In this document: one piece after another, positions 25,635 to 33,270 of the stretch
Layout: each line of letters starts with the position of its first letter
Numbering within the stretch: position 1 is the first letter of the stretch
NCBI GenBank assembly: GCA_964545715.1
Contig: CAZJHX010000060.1
Coordinates: 1-58,628, forward strand
Direction of reading: 5' to 3'
DNA length: 58,628 nucleotides
From: CAZJHX01 sp964545715
GTDB taxonomy: Bacteria; Myxococcota_A; UBA9042; GCA-2863065
The notes under the pieces: model-generated
The model's input: only the letters and a program-made list of their open reading frames with translations
Told to the model about the DNA's origin: nothing
Databases searched by the model: none
Program-made: the position numbers and the translations under genes

Positions 25635-26851
25635 TGAGATTGGGCGCCACCGCAGCACCGGGACCACGCCGGTTTCTGGACTTCAACAAGCTGATCATCG
25701 CGGTCATCGTCGCGATTATCGCCATCGGCCTGCTCAATCTGCGCAACGCCGACTTCTACAGCGAGGACTCTTTTCACGAGCGCCAGCTGAAGTGGTACCT
25801 GTTGGGCCTGGTCGTCACCATCGCGGTGTCCCAAATCGACCTGCACCTCGTCTCTCGCCTGTCGTATGTGGTCTACGGGATCGGGGTGATCGCGCTGATC
25901 GCCGTCTTGTTTACCGATCCCATCAACAACAGCCGGCGCTGGCTGCCGATCCCGTTTCTGGGTGAGGCGGTGCAGCCCAGTGAGTTCGTCAAAATCGCCG
26001 TCGTGATGGCGCTTGCGCGCTGGTATCACGATCGCGGGCGCGCCCGCGGAGATGCGGCACATAGCCGGTGGACCCAGTGGCTGCGACCCTGGGTGCCGCA
26101 TCTGTTTCTGCTGGCGCCCGTCATCCTGATCTTTATGGAGCCCGACCTGGGGACCGCGCTGATCGTCACGCTGATCGGCATGTCCGTCATCTTTTTCGAG
26201 GGCATGCGCTGGCGATCCATCGTCACGGCGATCGGGGTTGTGGCGCTGATCTTTCCACTGGCCTGGAAGTTTGCGCTGCACGACTACCAGAAGGCCCGCG
26301 TGCTGGTGTGGTGGGACTCGGAGGCGCTCGAGGTGCAGGTCGAACAGCTGCGCGAGGCGTACAAGACCGATCCGTCGGTGGAGCCACAGCTGACCCGCTT
26401 GAAGCGCGTGCTGGACAAGGCGTATCAGCCCGAGCAGGCGGTGGTCGCGATCGGGTCCGGTGAGTTCTATGGAAAGGGCGGCCAGAAGGGGCACGCGACG
26501 CGACAGCGCACCCTGCCGTTTTTGCACACGGACTTCGTGATCGCGACGTGGGGGGAGGAGCGCGGTTTTATCGGCTGCACCGTCTTGCTGACCCTCTATT
26601 ATCTGCTGGTCTACTGGGCTGTGCGGGTCACGAAGATCGCGCGCGACCGCTTTCAAGTGCTGGTCTCGGTGGGGGTGTGCGCCACGATCTTCTGGCAGTT
26701 CTTCGTCAACGTCGGGATGGTCACCGGCCTGCTTCCGGTGGTGGGGGTGGCGCTGCCGCTGCTCAGCTATGGCGGATCCAGCGTGCTGTCGATCTGTCTT
26801 GGGCTGGGCCTGCTCTACAACATCGTCCTACGCGAGCGCGCGACGGGCTAA
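25631..26851 (+). CDS. rodA: RodA, SEDS peptidoglycan glycosyltransferase with loop insertion
   Basis: 406 residues, about ten TM helices. SEDS landmarks are present: V-Q-P-S-E-F-V-K, M-E-P-D-L-G-T-A-L-I-V, A-I-G-S-G-E-F-Y-G-K-G and L-P-F-L-H-T-D-F-V. It polymerises lipid II with PBP2. Between K-A-R-V-L-V-W-W-D (about 229) and A-I-G-S-G there is an extra stretch of about 35 mostly charged residues (231-267: E-A-L-E-V-Q-V-E-Q-L-R-E-A-Y) compared with the compact D-P-L-G-A-G-Y-H loop of well-known RodAs. This is the large extracellular loop that faces PBP2. ATG overlaps mrdA by ATGA; its end overlaps the converging ketosynthase by 4 bp. Confidence 0.95.
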   Translation: MMRLGATAAPGPRRFLDFNKLIIAVIVAIIAIGLLNLRNADFYSEDSFHERQLKWYLLGLVVTIAVSQIDLHLVSRLSYVVYGIGVIALIAVLFTDPINNSRRWLPIPFLGEAVQPSEFVKIAVVMALARWYHDRGRARGDAAHSRWTQWLRPWVPHLFLLAPVILIFMEPDLGTALIVTLIGMSVIFFEGMRWRSIVTAIGVVALIFPLAWKFALHDYQKARVLVWWDSEALEVQVEQLREAYKTDPSVEPQLTRLKRVLDKAYQPEQAVVAIGSGEFYGKGGQKGHATRQRTLPFLHTDFVIATWGEERGFIGCTVLLTLYYLLVYWAVRVTKIARDRFQVLVSVGVCATIFWQFFVNVGMVTGLLPVVGVALPLLSYGGSSVLSICLGLGLLYNIVLRERATG

Positions 26852-28077
26852 CGACCGAGCAGCAGCGACGTGTTGACGCCGCCAAACGCAAAGTTGTTGT
26901 TCATCGCCAGCGAGATCTCGCGATCCAGGACCTGCTGCAGGTGCCACGGGCCCTTGCAGGCATCATCCACGGTCTCCAGGTTGCGCGTCGCGGCGGCAAA
27001 CCCGCTCTGCATCATCAAGATCGTGAAGATCGTCTCCAGCGCGCCGCATGCGCCCAGGGTGTGGCCGGTCTGGCCCTTGGTGCTGGAGATGGGCACCCGA
27101 TCTGAGAAGATGTGGGTCACGGCCGCGGCCTCCACAGGATCTCCCAGCGCGGTGGCCGTGGCGTGGGCGTTTACATAGCCGACGTCTGCCGCGGCGATCT
27201 GCGCGCCCGTCAGCGCCTGAGTCATGCACTGCTCGATGGCGGTCTGATCCGGTTGGGTCGGATGCCGCGCATCGCAGTTGGTCGCATACCCCAGTAGAGC
27301 CGCTTCGATGCGGGCGCCGCGAGCCCGAGCGTGATCTTCGCGCTCCAACACCACAATGCCCGCGCCCTCCCCGACCGCGAGCCCGTCGCGCGCGGCGTCA
27401 AAGGGCCGCGGGGTCTGCTGGGGGCGCTCGTTGTAGGTGCTGCTGGCGCCCCCGACCACATCGAAGGTCGCCGCGGCCGTGAAGTGCGCTTCGTCGGCAC
27501 CGCCGCAGATCATCGCGTCGGCGTGCCCGGCGCGGATCAGGTCAAACGCCTGCCCGATGGCCTGGCTGCCGCTGGTGCATGCGCTGCTGGGGGCATTGAC
27601 CCGCCCTCGTGTACCGAGCAACGCGGCGACGTTGGCCGCGCAGGTGTGCCCCATGAACTGGAGGAAGCTGGTCGCGCGCACGCGGGCGATGCTCTGCTCG
27701 CCGATGACCTCCTTGTAAAACGCGTACATGCTGGCCGGACTGCCCAGCGTCGACCCGATGGAGACCCCGACGCGCCCACCCGCCAGCTCGTCGGGGGAGA
27801 GCCCGGACTCCGCGACCGCCGCCTGGGCCGCTACCCCGGCCAACAACGCCTGACGCCCCATGCCACGGCGGATCCGGCGCGGAATGCACTGCACATTGGG
27901 CTCTCGCCGGGCGGGGGCCGCCACCCGGGCGCGCAAGCCGTCGACGGCGCCCCAGTCAGGCATGCCGACCACACCGCTGAAACCCGACCGCAGAGCGTCC
28001 GTCACCTCGTCCAGGCCCGTACCGATGGGACTGATGAGACCCATGCCTGTGACGACGACACGGATATCAGACGGCAT
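26848..28077 (-). CDS. FabF-like beta-ketoacyl-ACP synthase
   Basis: 409 residues, complete thiolase-fold condensing enzyme. Catalytic triad present: Cys167 in S-S-A-C-T-S-G-S, His305 in V-N-A-H-A-T-A-T and His339 in T-K-G-Q-T-G-H-T-L-G-A (Lys334 too). Start ATG 28077 fits the R-V-V-V-T-G-M-G beginning of the family. It overlaps the flavoprotein gene upstream by 11 bp, so the two are coupled. It lies apart from, but on the same strand as, the main polyene-like locus (34732-39919), suggesting an outlying piece of that locus. It could instead serve ordinary fatty-acid synthesis. Confidence 0.93.
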   Translation of the reverse strand: MPSDIRVVVTGMGLISPIGTGLDEVTDALRSGFSGVVGMPDWGAVDGLRARVAAPARREPNVQCIPRRIRRGMGRQALLAGVAAQAAVAESGLSPDELAGGRVGVSIGSTLGSPASMYAFYKEVIGEQSIARVRATSFLQFMGHTCAANVAALLGTRGRVNAPSSACTSGSQAIGQAFDLIRAGHADAMICGGADEAHFTAAATFDVVGGASSTYNERPQQTPRPFDAARDGLAVGEGAGIVVLEREDHARARGARIEAALLGYATNCDARHPTQPDQTAIEQCMTQALTGAQIAAADVGYVNAHATATALGDPVEAAAVTHIFSDRVPISSTKGQTGHTLGACGALETIFTILMMQSGFAAATRNLETVDDACKGPWHLQQVLDREISLAMNNNFAFGGVNTSLLLGR

Positions 28078-29533
28078 CGCGCAGCCGCTTGTGCAGTGTG
28101 TCGAGCCCGAGCAGCTCGCCCGCGGTGTAGAAGGCGCTGATGGTCGCTCCAAGTAATCCGGGATACAGCACGGAGTGGCCGCTGAGCAGCAACCCCTGAA
28201 TCCGGGTTCGCCACGTTATACCGCGCATGCCGGTCTGATCGACACTATGGTGGATGCCGTAGATCGCGCCGTCGGTGTTGCCGGTGTAATCGCGATGGGT
28301 CAGCGGTGTGCCGAAGTCGCAGGTCACCGTCTTCGACAGCTCCGGCATCAGCGCGCGCACCGGCGCCAGCATCGCCTGGCCGGCCGCCTCCTTGGCTGCT
28401 GTGTACTCGTCCGGGCGTTGATCGGTCAGCGAAGCGCCCCACGCGTCCCACTGCCGCGCATCTGATGGGCCGAACGCGATGACGGTCGCCGGGCCGCGCC
28501 ACCCCGGCTCGCGGGCGCTGGGTGTGGTGACGAAGACGCGTGGATGGGCGCCGGCCAGCAGGTAGTTGCGCCGTGCGTATCGGCTGAGGTCGGCGTCCAC
28601 CCGCAAATACGCGGCAAGACCACCTACGCCGGGTCTCAACCGCTCGATGCGACGGCGCCCAGCCGGGCTCAGGGCCTGCTGCGGCAACAGCCTCAGGACC
28701 GCCTTGGGGTCTATGGCGCCAATGACGACAGGCGCTTCGATGACGTCGCCCGCGTCCGTCTCGATGCCGCGCACCCGGCGATCAGACACGTGGATGGCGG
28801 TCACGCGACACCGCCGCCGAGCCACGCCGCCATGCCCCCGAAAGCGCGCCAGCAGAGCCTTGACGACGGCATGTCCGCCGCCCCGAATGGTGTATGCGCC
28901 TTGTATGAAGGAGTCAGTAACGAAGGCGTGCAGCGTAAACGGGCACTCGTGCGGCTCTACAAAATAGAGCAGGTTGTGCGCGCACAGGACGGTGCGCAGG
29001 TCGGAATCCGTCACCCCGCACGCGGACAGCACGTCGGACAGCGTACGCGAGGGGTTGGGCGTCTGGCCGGCCAGGTGTTCAGCGGCGGCCATCGAGTACA
29101 TGGGGAAGCGGGCGACCTCGGCCTGCAGCTCGGCGATGAAGGACGCGACGGCCCGCGCCTGGTGTGGAAAGCGGGCGCTCAGACGGTCGACCACCCGCGC
29201 ATGGCCGGCCGGGATCGCGATGGAGCCGGACCCGTAGTCGACGACGTCAAAGCCGTCCGGATCCAGCGCGTGCGCGGTGAGCTGCTCACGGACGCCCAGC
29301 GCCCGAAGATAGCGGTCGAAGACCTGCCCCTGCCCCAGCGCGCCCACATAGTGGCAGCCCGCGTCGAAGAGCGTGCGGTGCAGCGGGAACTGCTGCAGGT
29401 AGCCGCCGTAGCGATAGTGTTGCTCGCACACCAGCACCTTGCGCCCGGATTGAGCCAGCAGCGCGGCCACCGCCAGGCCGCTCATCCCGGACCCGATCAC
29501 AACGACGTCGTACCTGTGGCTCACCGCGGACAT
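28067..29533 (-). CDS. Phytoene-desaturase/retinol-saturase-like FAD oxidoreductase
   Basis: 488 residues. N-terminal dinucleotide-binding motif V-V-V-I-G-S-G-M-S-G-L-A with E-Q-H-Y-R-Y-G-G-Y-L, as in carotenoid desaturases/isomerases (CrtI family), and a C-terminal FAD-contact region (H-S-V-L-Y-P-G-L-L-G-A). No other carotenoid gene (crtB, crtE) is in the window, and the partner gene is a ketosynthase. A role in oxidising or saturating a polyene acyl chain is a reasonable inference. ATG 29533; a set of nested inverted repeats lies in the gap upstream. Confidence 0.83.
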   Translation of the reverse strand: MSAVSHRYDVVVIGSGMSGLAVAALLAQSGRKVLVCEQHYRYGGYLQQFPLHRTLFDAGCHYVGALGQGQVFDRYLRALGVREQLTAHALDPDGFDVVDYGSGSIAIPAGHARVVDRLSARFPHQARAVASFIAELQAEVARFPMYSMAAAEHLAGQTPNPSRTLSDVLSACGVTDSDLRTVLCAHNLLYFVEPHECPFTLHAFVTDSFIQGAYTIRGGGHAVVKALLARFRGHGGVARRRCRVTAIHVSDRRVRGIETDAGDVIEAPVVIGAIDPKAVLRLLPQQALSPAGRRRIERLRPGVGGLAAYLRVDADLSRYARRNYLLAGAHPRVFVTTPSAREPGWRGPATVIAFGPSDARQWDAWGASLTDQRPDEYTAAKEAAGQAMLAPVRALMPELSKTVTCDFGTPLTHRDYTGNTDGAIYGIHHSVDQTGMRGITWRTRIQGLLLSGHSVLYPGLLGATISAFYTAGELLGLDTLHKRLRDAV

Positions 29534-29550
29534 ATGCCGAAACTACCCGG

Positions 29551-29609
29551 GTTGACCGTCGTCACAAAGCGACGATTTGCGGGGCAGGTTGCCCCAACCA
29601 CGGGTCAAC
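29551..29609. repeat. Nested inverted repeats able to form a three-way junction
   Basis: The outer arms GTTGACC (29551-29557) and GGTCAAC (29603-29609) are perfect complements. Inside are two more hairpins: CGTCG/CGACG (29557-29561, 29570-29574) and GGGGCA/TGCCCC (29581-29586, 29590-29595, 3-nt loop). The structure lies between the FGE-like gene (ends 29605) and the flavoprotein gene (starts 29533), read on the minus strand. It could be a terminator, attenuator or protein-binding site; there is no U-tract. Confidence 0.45.
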
Positions 29610-30390
29610 GGATCTCGCGGACGACCCGGAAGCCATTACAGTCGTAGCGGCGGGTGTGGTCGAGGGCGAGCCGTGCTGCGCTTCTGGCGGCGAACGGGCT
29701 GAAGTTCCACGCCCCGCCGCGCAGGACTCCGTGGCCATCCTCAGCCGTCGTCCACTCCCACACATTGCCGTGAATGTCATGTAATCCCCAGGGGTTGGGT
29801 GGATATGTTCCGACTGGGACTGTTTTACCCGTCGCCGCGGGGGAGCGGGCGGTGCCATCGACGGGCGCCAGACGGACGTTGGCGTGGCGACGACTCAAGG
29901 ACTCGCCGGTGGACCACGGCGTCTTGGTTCCGGCGCGCGCGGCGTACTCCCACTCGGCCTCGGTCGGCAGGCGATAGGTGTGCCCGTCGGCCTTGGAGAG
30001 CGCGACCACGAATGCCTGCGCGTCTTGGAGGCTGACCGAGTCCACGGGCAGCTCATCCCCCTCGAACCGCGTGTCATGAGGAGCTCCCATGACCGCCTGC
30101 CATTGCGCCTGCGTCACCTCGGTGGTGGCCACATAGACCGGGTACCCGATGGTCAGCGTGCGCGCGTCTTCGTCGTCGTCGCGGCCAGGCTCTTCAACCG
30201 GGCTGCCTGCCGTGAACGTCCCGGGCATGACCGCGATCAGGGTCATACCGACCGTGTTCTGAATCGTCGGCGCCGACTGGGCGACGGCGAGGGCCTCCAG
30301 CGGTCCGTCCTTTGACCGAGTGTCTGCTTGGTCCGTACAACCCGGCTGAGTGGATACAAGAGCGCAGATAATAGCGATACACCGTGTCAT
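29605..30390 (-). CDS. SUMF1/FGE-like domain protein, exported, apparently non-catalytic
   Basis: 261 residues: a hydrophobic N-terminus with Cys at 18 (poor lipobox, T-Q-P-G-C), then the formylglycine-generating-enzyme fold with typical blocks T-E-V-T-Q-A-Q-W, Y-R-L-P-T-E-A-E-W-E-Y-A-A-R and H-D-I-H-G-N-V-W-E-W, ending G-F-R-V-V. True FGEs carry a Cys pair in the block after R-G-G; here that block reads G-G-A-W-N-F-S-P-F-A-A-R without Cys, so sulfatase activation is unlikely. A binding or structural role is more probable. Divergent from the cytochrome operon; shares the 122-bp spacer. Confidence 0.82.
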   Translation of the reverse strand: MTRCIAIICALVSTQPGCTDQADTRSKDGPLEALAVAQSAPTIQNTVGMTLIAVMPGTFTAGSPVEEPGRDDDEDARTLTIGYPVYVATTEVTQAQWQAVMGAPHDTRFEGDELPVDSVSLQDAQAFVVALSKADGHTYRLPTEAEWEYAARAGTKTPWSTGESLSRRHANVRLAPVDGTARSPAATGKTVPVGTYPPNPWGLHDIHGNVWEWTTAEDGHGVLRGGAWNFSPFAARSAARLALDHTRRYDCNGFRVVREIR

Positions 30391-30445
30391 AGCTTTTAGC
30401 TCCGTGCAGAATCCAGACCGAGTAGAGACACCCCATATACGACTG

Positions 30446-30473
30446 TTGACCAGGCTTATAAAGACGATATTAC
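30446..30473 (+). promoter_or_regulatory. Candidate promoter of the multiheme cytochrome operon
   Basis: TTGACC (30446-30451) and TATTAC (30468-30473) are separated by 16 bp, and the -10 box overlaps a perfect inverted repeat. It lies about 40 bp before the first cytochrome start. This is the only good promoter-like sequence in the divergent spacer. Confidence 0.5.
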
Positions 30474-30482
30474 AGGGTGTAA
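30470..30482. promoter_or_regulatory. Palindrome TTACA-N3-TGTAA, possible operator
   Basis: TTACAGGGTGTAA is a perfect 5+5 inverted repeat with a GGG centre. It overlaps the -10 box of the putative promoter, a classic repressor position. It is AT-richer than its surroundings, which makes it stand out. The binding protein is unknown; it does not match an FNR/NNR site (TTGAT-N4-ATCAA). Confidence 0.4.
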
Positions 30483-30512
30483 TTGGCGCGATTTGTGCTC
30501 AGCCGGACGCCC

Positions 30513-31133
30513 ATGGCAAGAGGCCACACCATTGTGACCGTCGTCTTCGCGGCGATGGCTGTCTGGTTCATGTGGAATCCCGTAAAGGCGGAGATCCCCA
30601 TCGAACCCGGCGCCGATGTCGACCGGAGCCAGCTCGTCGACGGCACGCGACGTACGCCGATGACGGACCCGCCCACGATGTATCTGGGCGGCTTCGACCG
30701 CGACTGCATGGACTGCCACCAGATCTTCAAGGGGCGCGGCCTACCGCACCTGCTGCGCCAGCACACCGACATCGTGCTGGAGCACGGGCGCAACAGCCGC
30801 TGCCTGAGCTGCCACCTGAAGGGGGACCGCAACCGCCTGTCCCTGCAGGGTGACGAGAGCGTGCCCTACGCCGAGTCCGACCAGCTGTGCGGCAAATGCC
30901 ATGGCCCGGCGTGGCGCGACTGGCGCGACGGCTCACACGGACGAACGACCGGCTCCTGGAACAAAGAGGACCCGCGCCATCGCCGACTGACTTGTACGGA
31001 GTGCCACGATCCGCACCGCCCGGCGTACCCGAAGTATACGCCGCTGCCCGGACCGAGAACGCTGCGCATGGGTGAGCCGACCGAGCACGAGCATCACTCC
31101 GACAGCCCGCTGATGCAGAGGGAGACGCCATGA
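30513..31133 (+). CDS. Tetraheme c-type cytochrome
   Basis: 206 residues from ATG 30513 with a signal-anchor-like N-terminus (V-T-V-V-F-A-A-M-A-V-W-F) and four C-x2-C-H heme sites: CMDCH, CLSCH, CGKCH and CTECH. The His-rich spacing is typical of electron-transfer multiheme proteins. A TTG at 30483 is an upstream alternative, but the ATG gives the cleaner signal sequence. It overlaps the next gene by ATGA and starts an operon of cytochrome, Fe-S protein, NrfD and octaheme cytochrome, so it probably passes electrons between the NrfD module and the octaheme protein. Confidence 0.9.
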   Translation: MARGHTIVTVVFAAMAVWFMWNPVKAEIPIEPGADVDRSQLVDGTRRTPMTDPPTMYLGGFDRDCMDCHQIFKGRGLPHLLRQHTDIVLEHGRNSRCLSCHLKGDRNRLSLQGDESVPYAESDQLCGKCHGPAWRDWRDGSHGRTTGSWNKEDPRHRRLTCTECHDPHRPAYPKYTPLPGPRTLRMGEPTEHEHHSDSPLMQRETP

Positions 31134-32068
31134 AGCGCCGCAGTTTTCTGGGGGGCGGCCTCGCCGCTGCATCCGGAGTCGCCGCCCTCACCGCCGCGCT
31201 CAGCCCGCTGCGTCACCTGAATCCGGACGACTACGGCTCGTGGGAGACGCTCTTCCAAAAGCACTACAAGGACATGTCGCCCCAGGACATGGAAGAGGCG
31301 CTGAACCGCATTCGTGAGGAGGTGAAGCGCCGCTACGAGGTGACCCCCGACGTACGCGACGTCAAGCATCAGGACGGCGTGGAGTTTGTCTACGCGCTGA
31401 ACCTCAGCCGCTGCATCGGGTGCCGCAAGTGCGTGCATGCGTGCGTCAAGGAGAACAACCAGAGCCGTGAGCCCGAGATCCAGTACATCCGCGTGCTGGA
31501 GATGCCGCGCGGTACGACCAACCCCGAGCACGGCGACCATCGGTACGACCGCGCCAAGGTGCCGGACGACAACCACTTCTACATGCCGGTGCAGTGCCAC
31601 CAGTGCAAAAACCCGCCGTGCGTAAAGGTGTGCCCGGTGGAGGCGACCTGGCAGGAGCCGGACGGCATCACGGTCATCGACTATGACTGGTGCATCGGGT
31701 GTCGGTACTGCGAGGCGGCCTGCCCGTACTGGGCGCGACGCTTCAACTTCGCGACGCCCAAGCTGCCCATGGAGCAGCTGAATCCGGACATGGCGTATCT
31801 CTCTAATCGCCCACGACCGCGCGGTGTGATGGAGAAGTGCACGTTCTGCCTACACCGGGTGCGCGAAGGCCGACTGCCGGCGTGCCTGGAGGCGTGTCCG
31901 ACCGGCGCCCGCAAGTTCGGCAACATCCTGGACCCGGACAGCGAGGTCGCCACCATCCTGCGCACCAAGCGGGTGCTGATCCTCAAGGAGGAGGCCGGCA
32001 CGCTGCCGCGCTTCTTCTACTACTTCGACGAGCGCTATCCCCACGCAGAGCAGGAAGAGGGCGCATGA
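31130..32068 (+). CDS. Periplasmic 4Fe-4S ferredoxin-like subunit (NrfC/DsrO/HmcB type)
   Basis: 312 residues. It begins MKRRSFLGGGLAAASG, a twin-arginine-like signal (R-R-S-F-L). Four Cys groups of a polyferredoxin follow: C-I-G-C-R-K-C-V-H-A-C, C-H-Q-C-K-N-P-P-C, C-I-G-C-R-Y-C-E-A-A-C and C-T-F-C-L-H-R with a closing C-L-E-A-C-P, enough for four clusters. In NrfD-type complexes this subunit relays electrons between the membrane quinone site and periplasmic cytochromes. ATGA overlaps on both sides indicate tight co-translation. Confidence 0.93.
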   Translation: MKRRSFLGGGLAAASGVAALTAALSPLRHLNPDDYGSWETLFQKHYKDMSPQDMEEALNRIREEVKRRYEVTPDVRDVKHQDGVEFVYALNLSRCIGCRKCVHACVKENNQSREPEIQYIRVLEMPRGTTNPEHGDHRYDRAKVPDDNHFYMPVQCHQCKNPPCVKVCPVEATWQEPDGITVIDYDWCIGCRYCEAACPYWARRFNFATPKLPMEQLNPDMAYLSNRPRPRGVMEKCTFCLHRVREGRLPACLEACPTGARKFGNILDPDSEVATILRTKRVLILKEEAGTLPRFFYYFDERYPHAEQEEGA

Positions 32069-33270
32069 AGCGATACGCCACCTTCTTATGGCGGTGCTTC
32101 CGCCTCAGCTTCCAGGGCAACCGCGACTACCTGCTGTGGATGCTGCTGCTGTCGGTCCTCACTTTGCTGGGGATCAACGCGTACTGCCGCCAGCTGGTCA
32201 CCGGGCTGGCGTCCACCGGGATGACCGATCAGGTGGCCTGGGGCCTGTACATCTCCAACTTCACATTCCTGGTCGGCGTCGCCGCGGCCGCGGTCATGCT
32301 GGTCATCCCGGTCTACATCTACGGCAACAAAGAGCTGCACGACCTGGTGATCTTCGGAGAGCTGCTCGCCGTGGCCGTCATCGTGATGTGCATCGCGTTC
32401 GTGACGGTGGACCTGGGGCGACCGGATCGCATTCTGAACATGATACGCCGCCCCAACTTCCCCCAGTCGATTCTGACGTGGGACGTGCTGGTGCTGAGCG
32501 GCTACCTGCTGTTGAACCTGCACATCTGCGGCTACCTGATCTACTGCGCCTATCAAAAGCGCAAGCCCACACGCGCCTTCTACATCCCGTTCGTCTTCGT
32601 GGCCATCGTGTGGGCGATCAGCATCCACACGGTCACCGCCTTCTTGTACGTCGGGCTTGGCGCACGTCCGTTTTGGAACTCAGCGATCGTCGCCCCCCGC
32701 TTCCTGGCCTCGGCGTTTGCCGCGGGACCGGCGATCATCATCCTGACGCTGCAGGCGATCCGCCGATACGCGGACTACGACGTGCCCGACAAGGCGCTGC
32801 AGACGCTGCGAAACATCGTGACCGTGGCGCTGACCATCAGCATGTTCCTGCTGGGCTGCGAGGTGTTCAGAGAGTTTTACACGGACTCCGCGCACATCGC
32901 GTCCATCGAGTACCTGTACTTCGGCCTGCACGGCAAGACCGCCCTGGTCCCGTGGATCTGGACGGCCATGGCGCTGAACACCGTGGCGCTGGTCCTGCTG
33001 TACCTGCCGATGACGCGCAGCACCCGCCCGCTGAACCTGGCGTGCGTCCTGCTCATCGTCGGTATCTGGATCGAGAAAGGCATGGGGCTGATCGTGCCCG
33101 GCCAGATCCCGTCGCCGCTGGGCGAAATCGTCGAATACGTGCCGACCGCCAACGAGATCCTGGTCTCTCTGGGGATCTGGGCCGGCGGCCTGCTCATCTA
33201 CACCATCTTCGTTCGCATCACCGTACCCGTCCTGACCGGAAAGCTAACCGCCGAGGAGATTCAACCATGA
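32065..33270 (+). CDS. NrfD/PsrC-type membrane subunit (quinone-interacting)
   Basis: 401 residues, about ten hydrophobic helices, polysulfide-reductase NrfD family. Family-like features include the F-V-T-V-D-L-G-R-P-D-R region and the R-A-F-Y-I-P / H-T-V-T-A-F-L-Y segments. No heme motif, as expected. NrfD proteins oxidise or reduce quinol at the outer face of the membrane and couple to an Fe-S partner, encoded just upstream. ATG 32065 overlaps that gene by ATGA, and its own stop overlaps the octaheme gene the same way. Confidence 0.92.
   Translation: MKRYATFLWRCFRLSFQGNRDYLLWMLLLSVLTLLGINAYCRQLVTGLASTGMTDQVAWGLYISNFTFLVGVAAAAVMLVIPVYIYGNKELHDLVIFGELLAVAVIVMCIAFVTVDLGRPDRILNMIRRPNFPQSILTWDVLVLSGYLLLNLHICGYLIYCAYQKRKPTRAFYIPFVFVAIVWAISIHTVTAFLYVGLGARPFWNSAIVAPRFLASAFAAGPAIIILTLQAIRRYADYDVPDKALQTLRNIVTVALTISMFLLGCEVFREFYTDSAHIASIEYLYFGLHGKTALVPWIWTAMALNTVALVLLYLPMTRSTRPLNLACVLLIVGIWIEKGMGLIVPGQIPSPLGEIVEYVPTANEILVSLGIWAGGLLIYTIFVRITVPVLTGKLTAEEIQP

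Noticed and set aside
28067..29533. Carotenoid biosynthesis cluster
   Set aside because: Only a single CrtI-like flavoprotein is present; no crtB, crtE or cyclase occurs in the window, and its neighbour is a ketosynthase.
32088..33266. Plus-strand frame reaching far upstream of the octaheme cytochrome
   Set aside because: It lies within nrfD in another frame; the cytochrome starts with a signal peptide at ATG 33267, which overlaps the nrfD stop.
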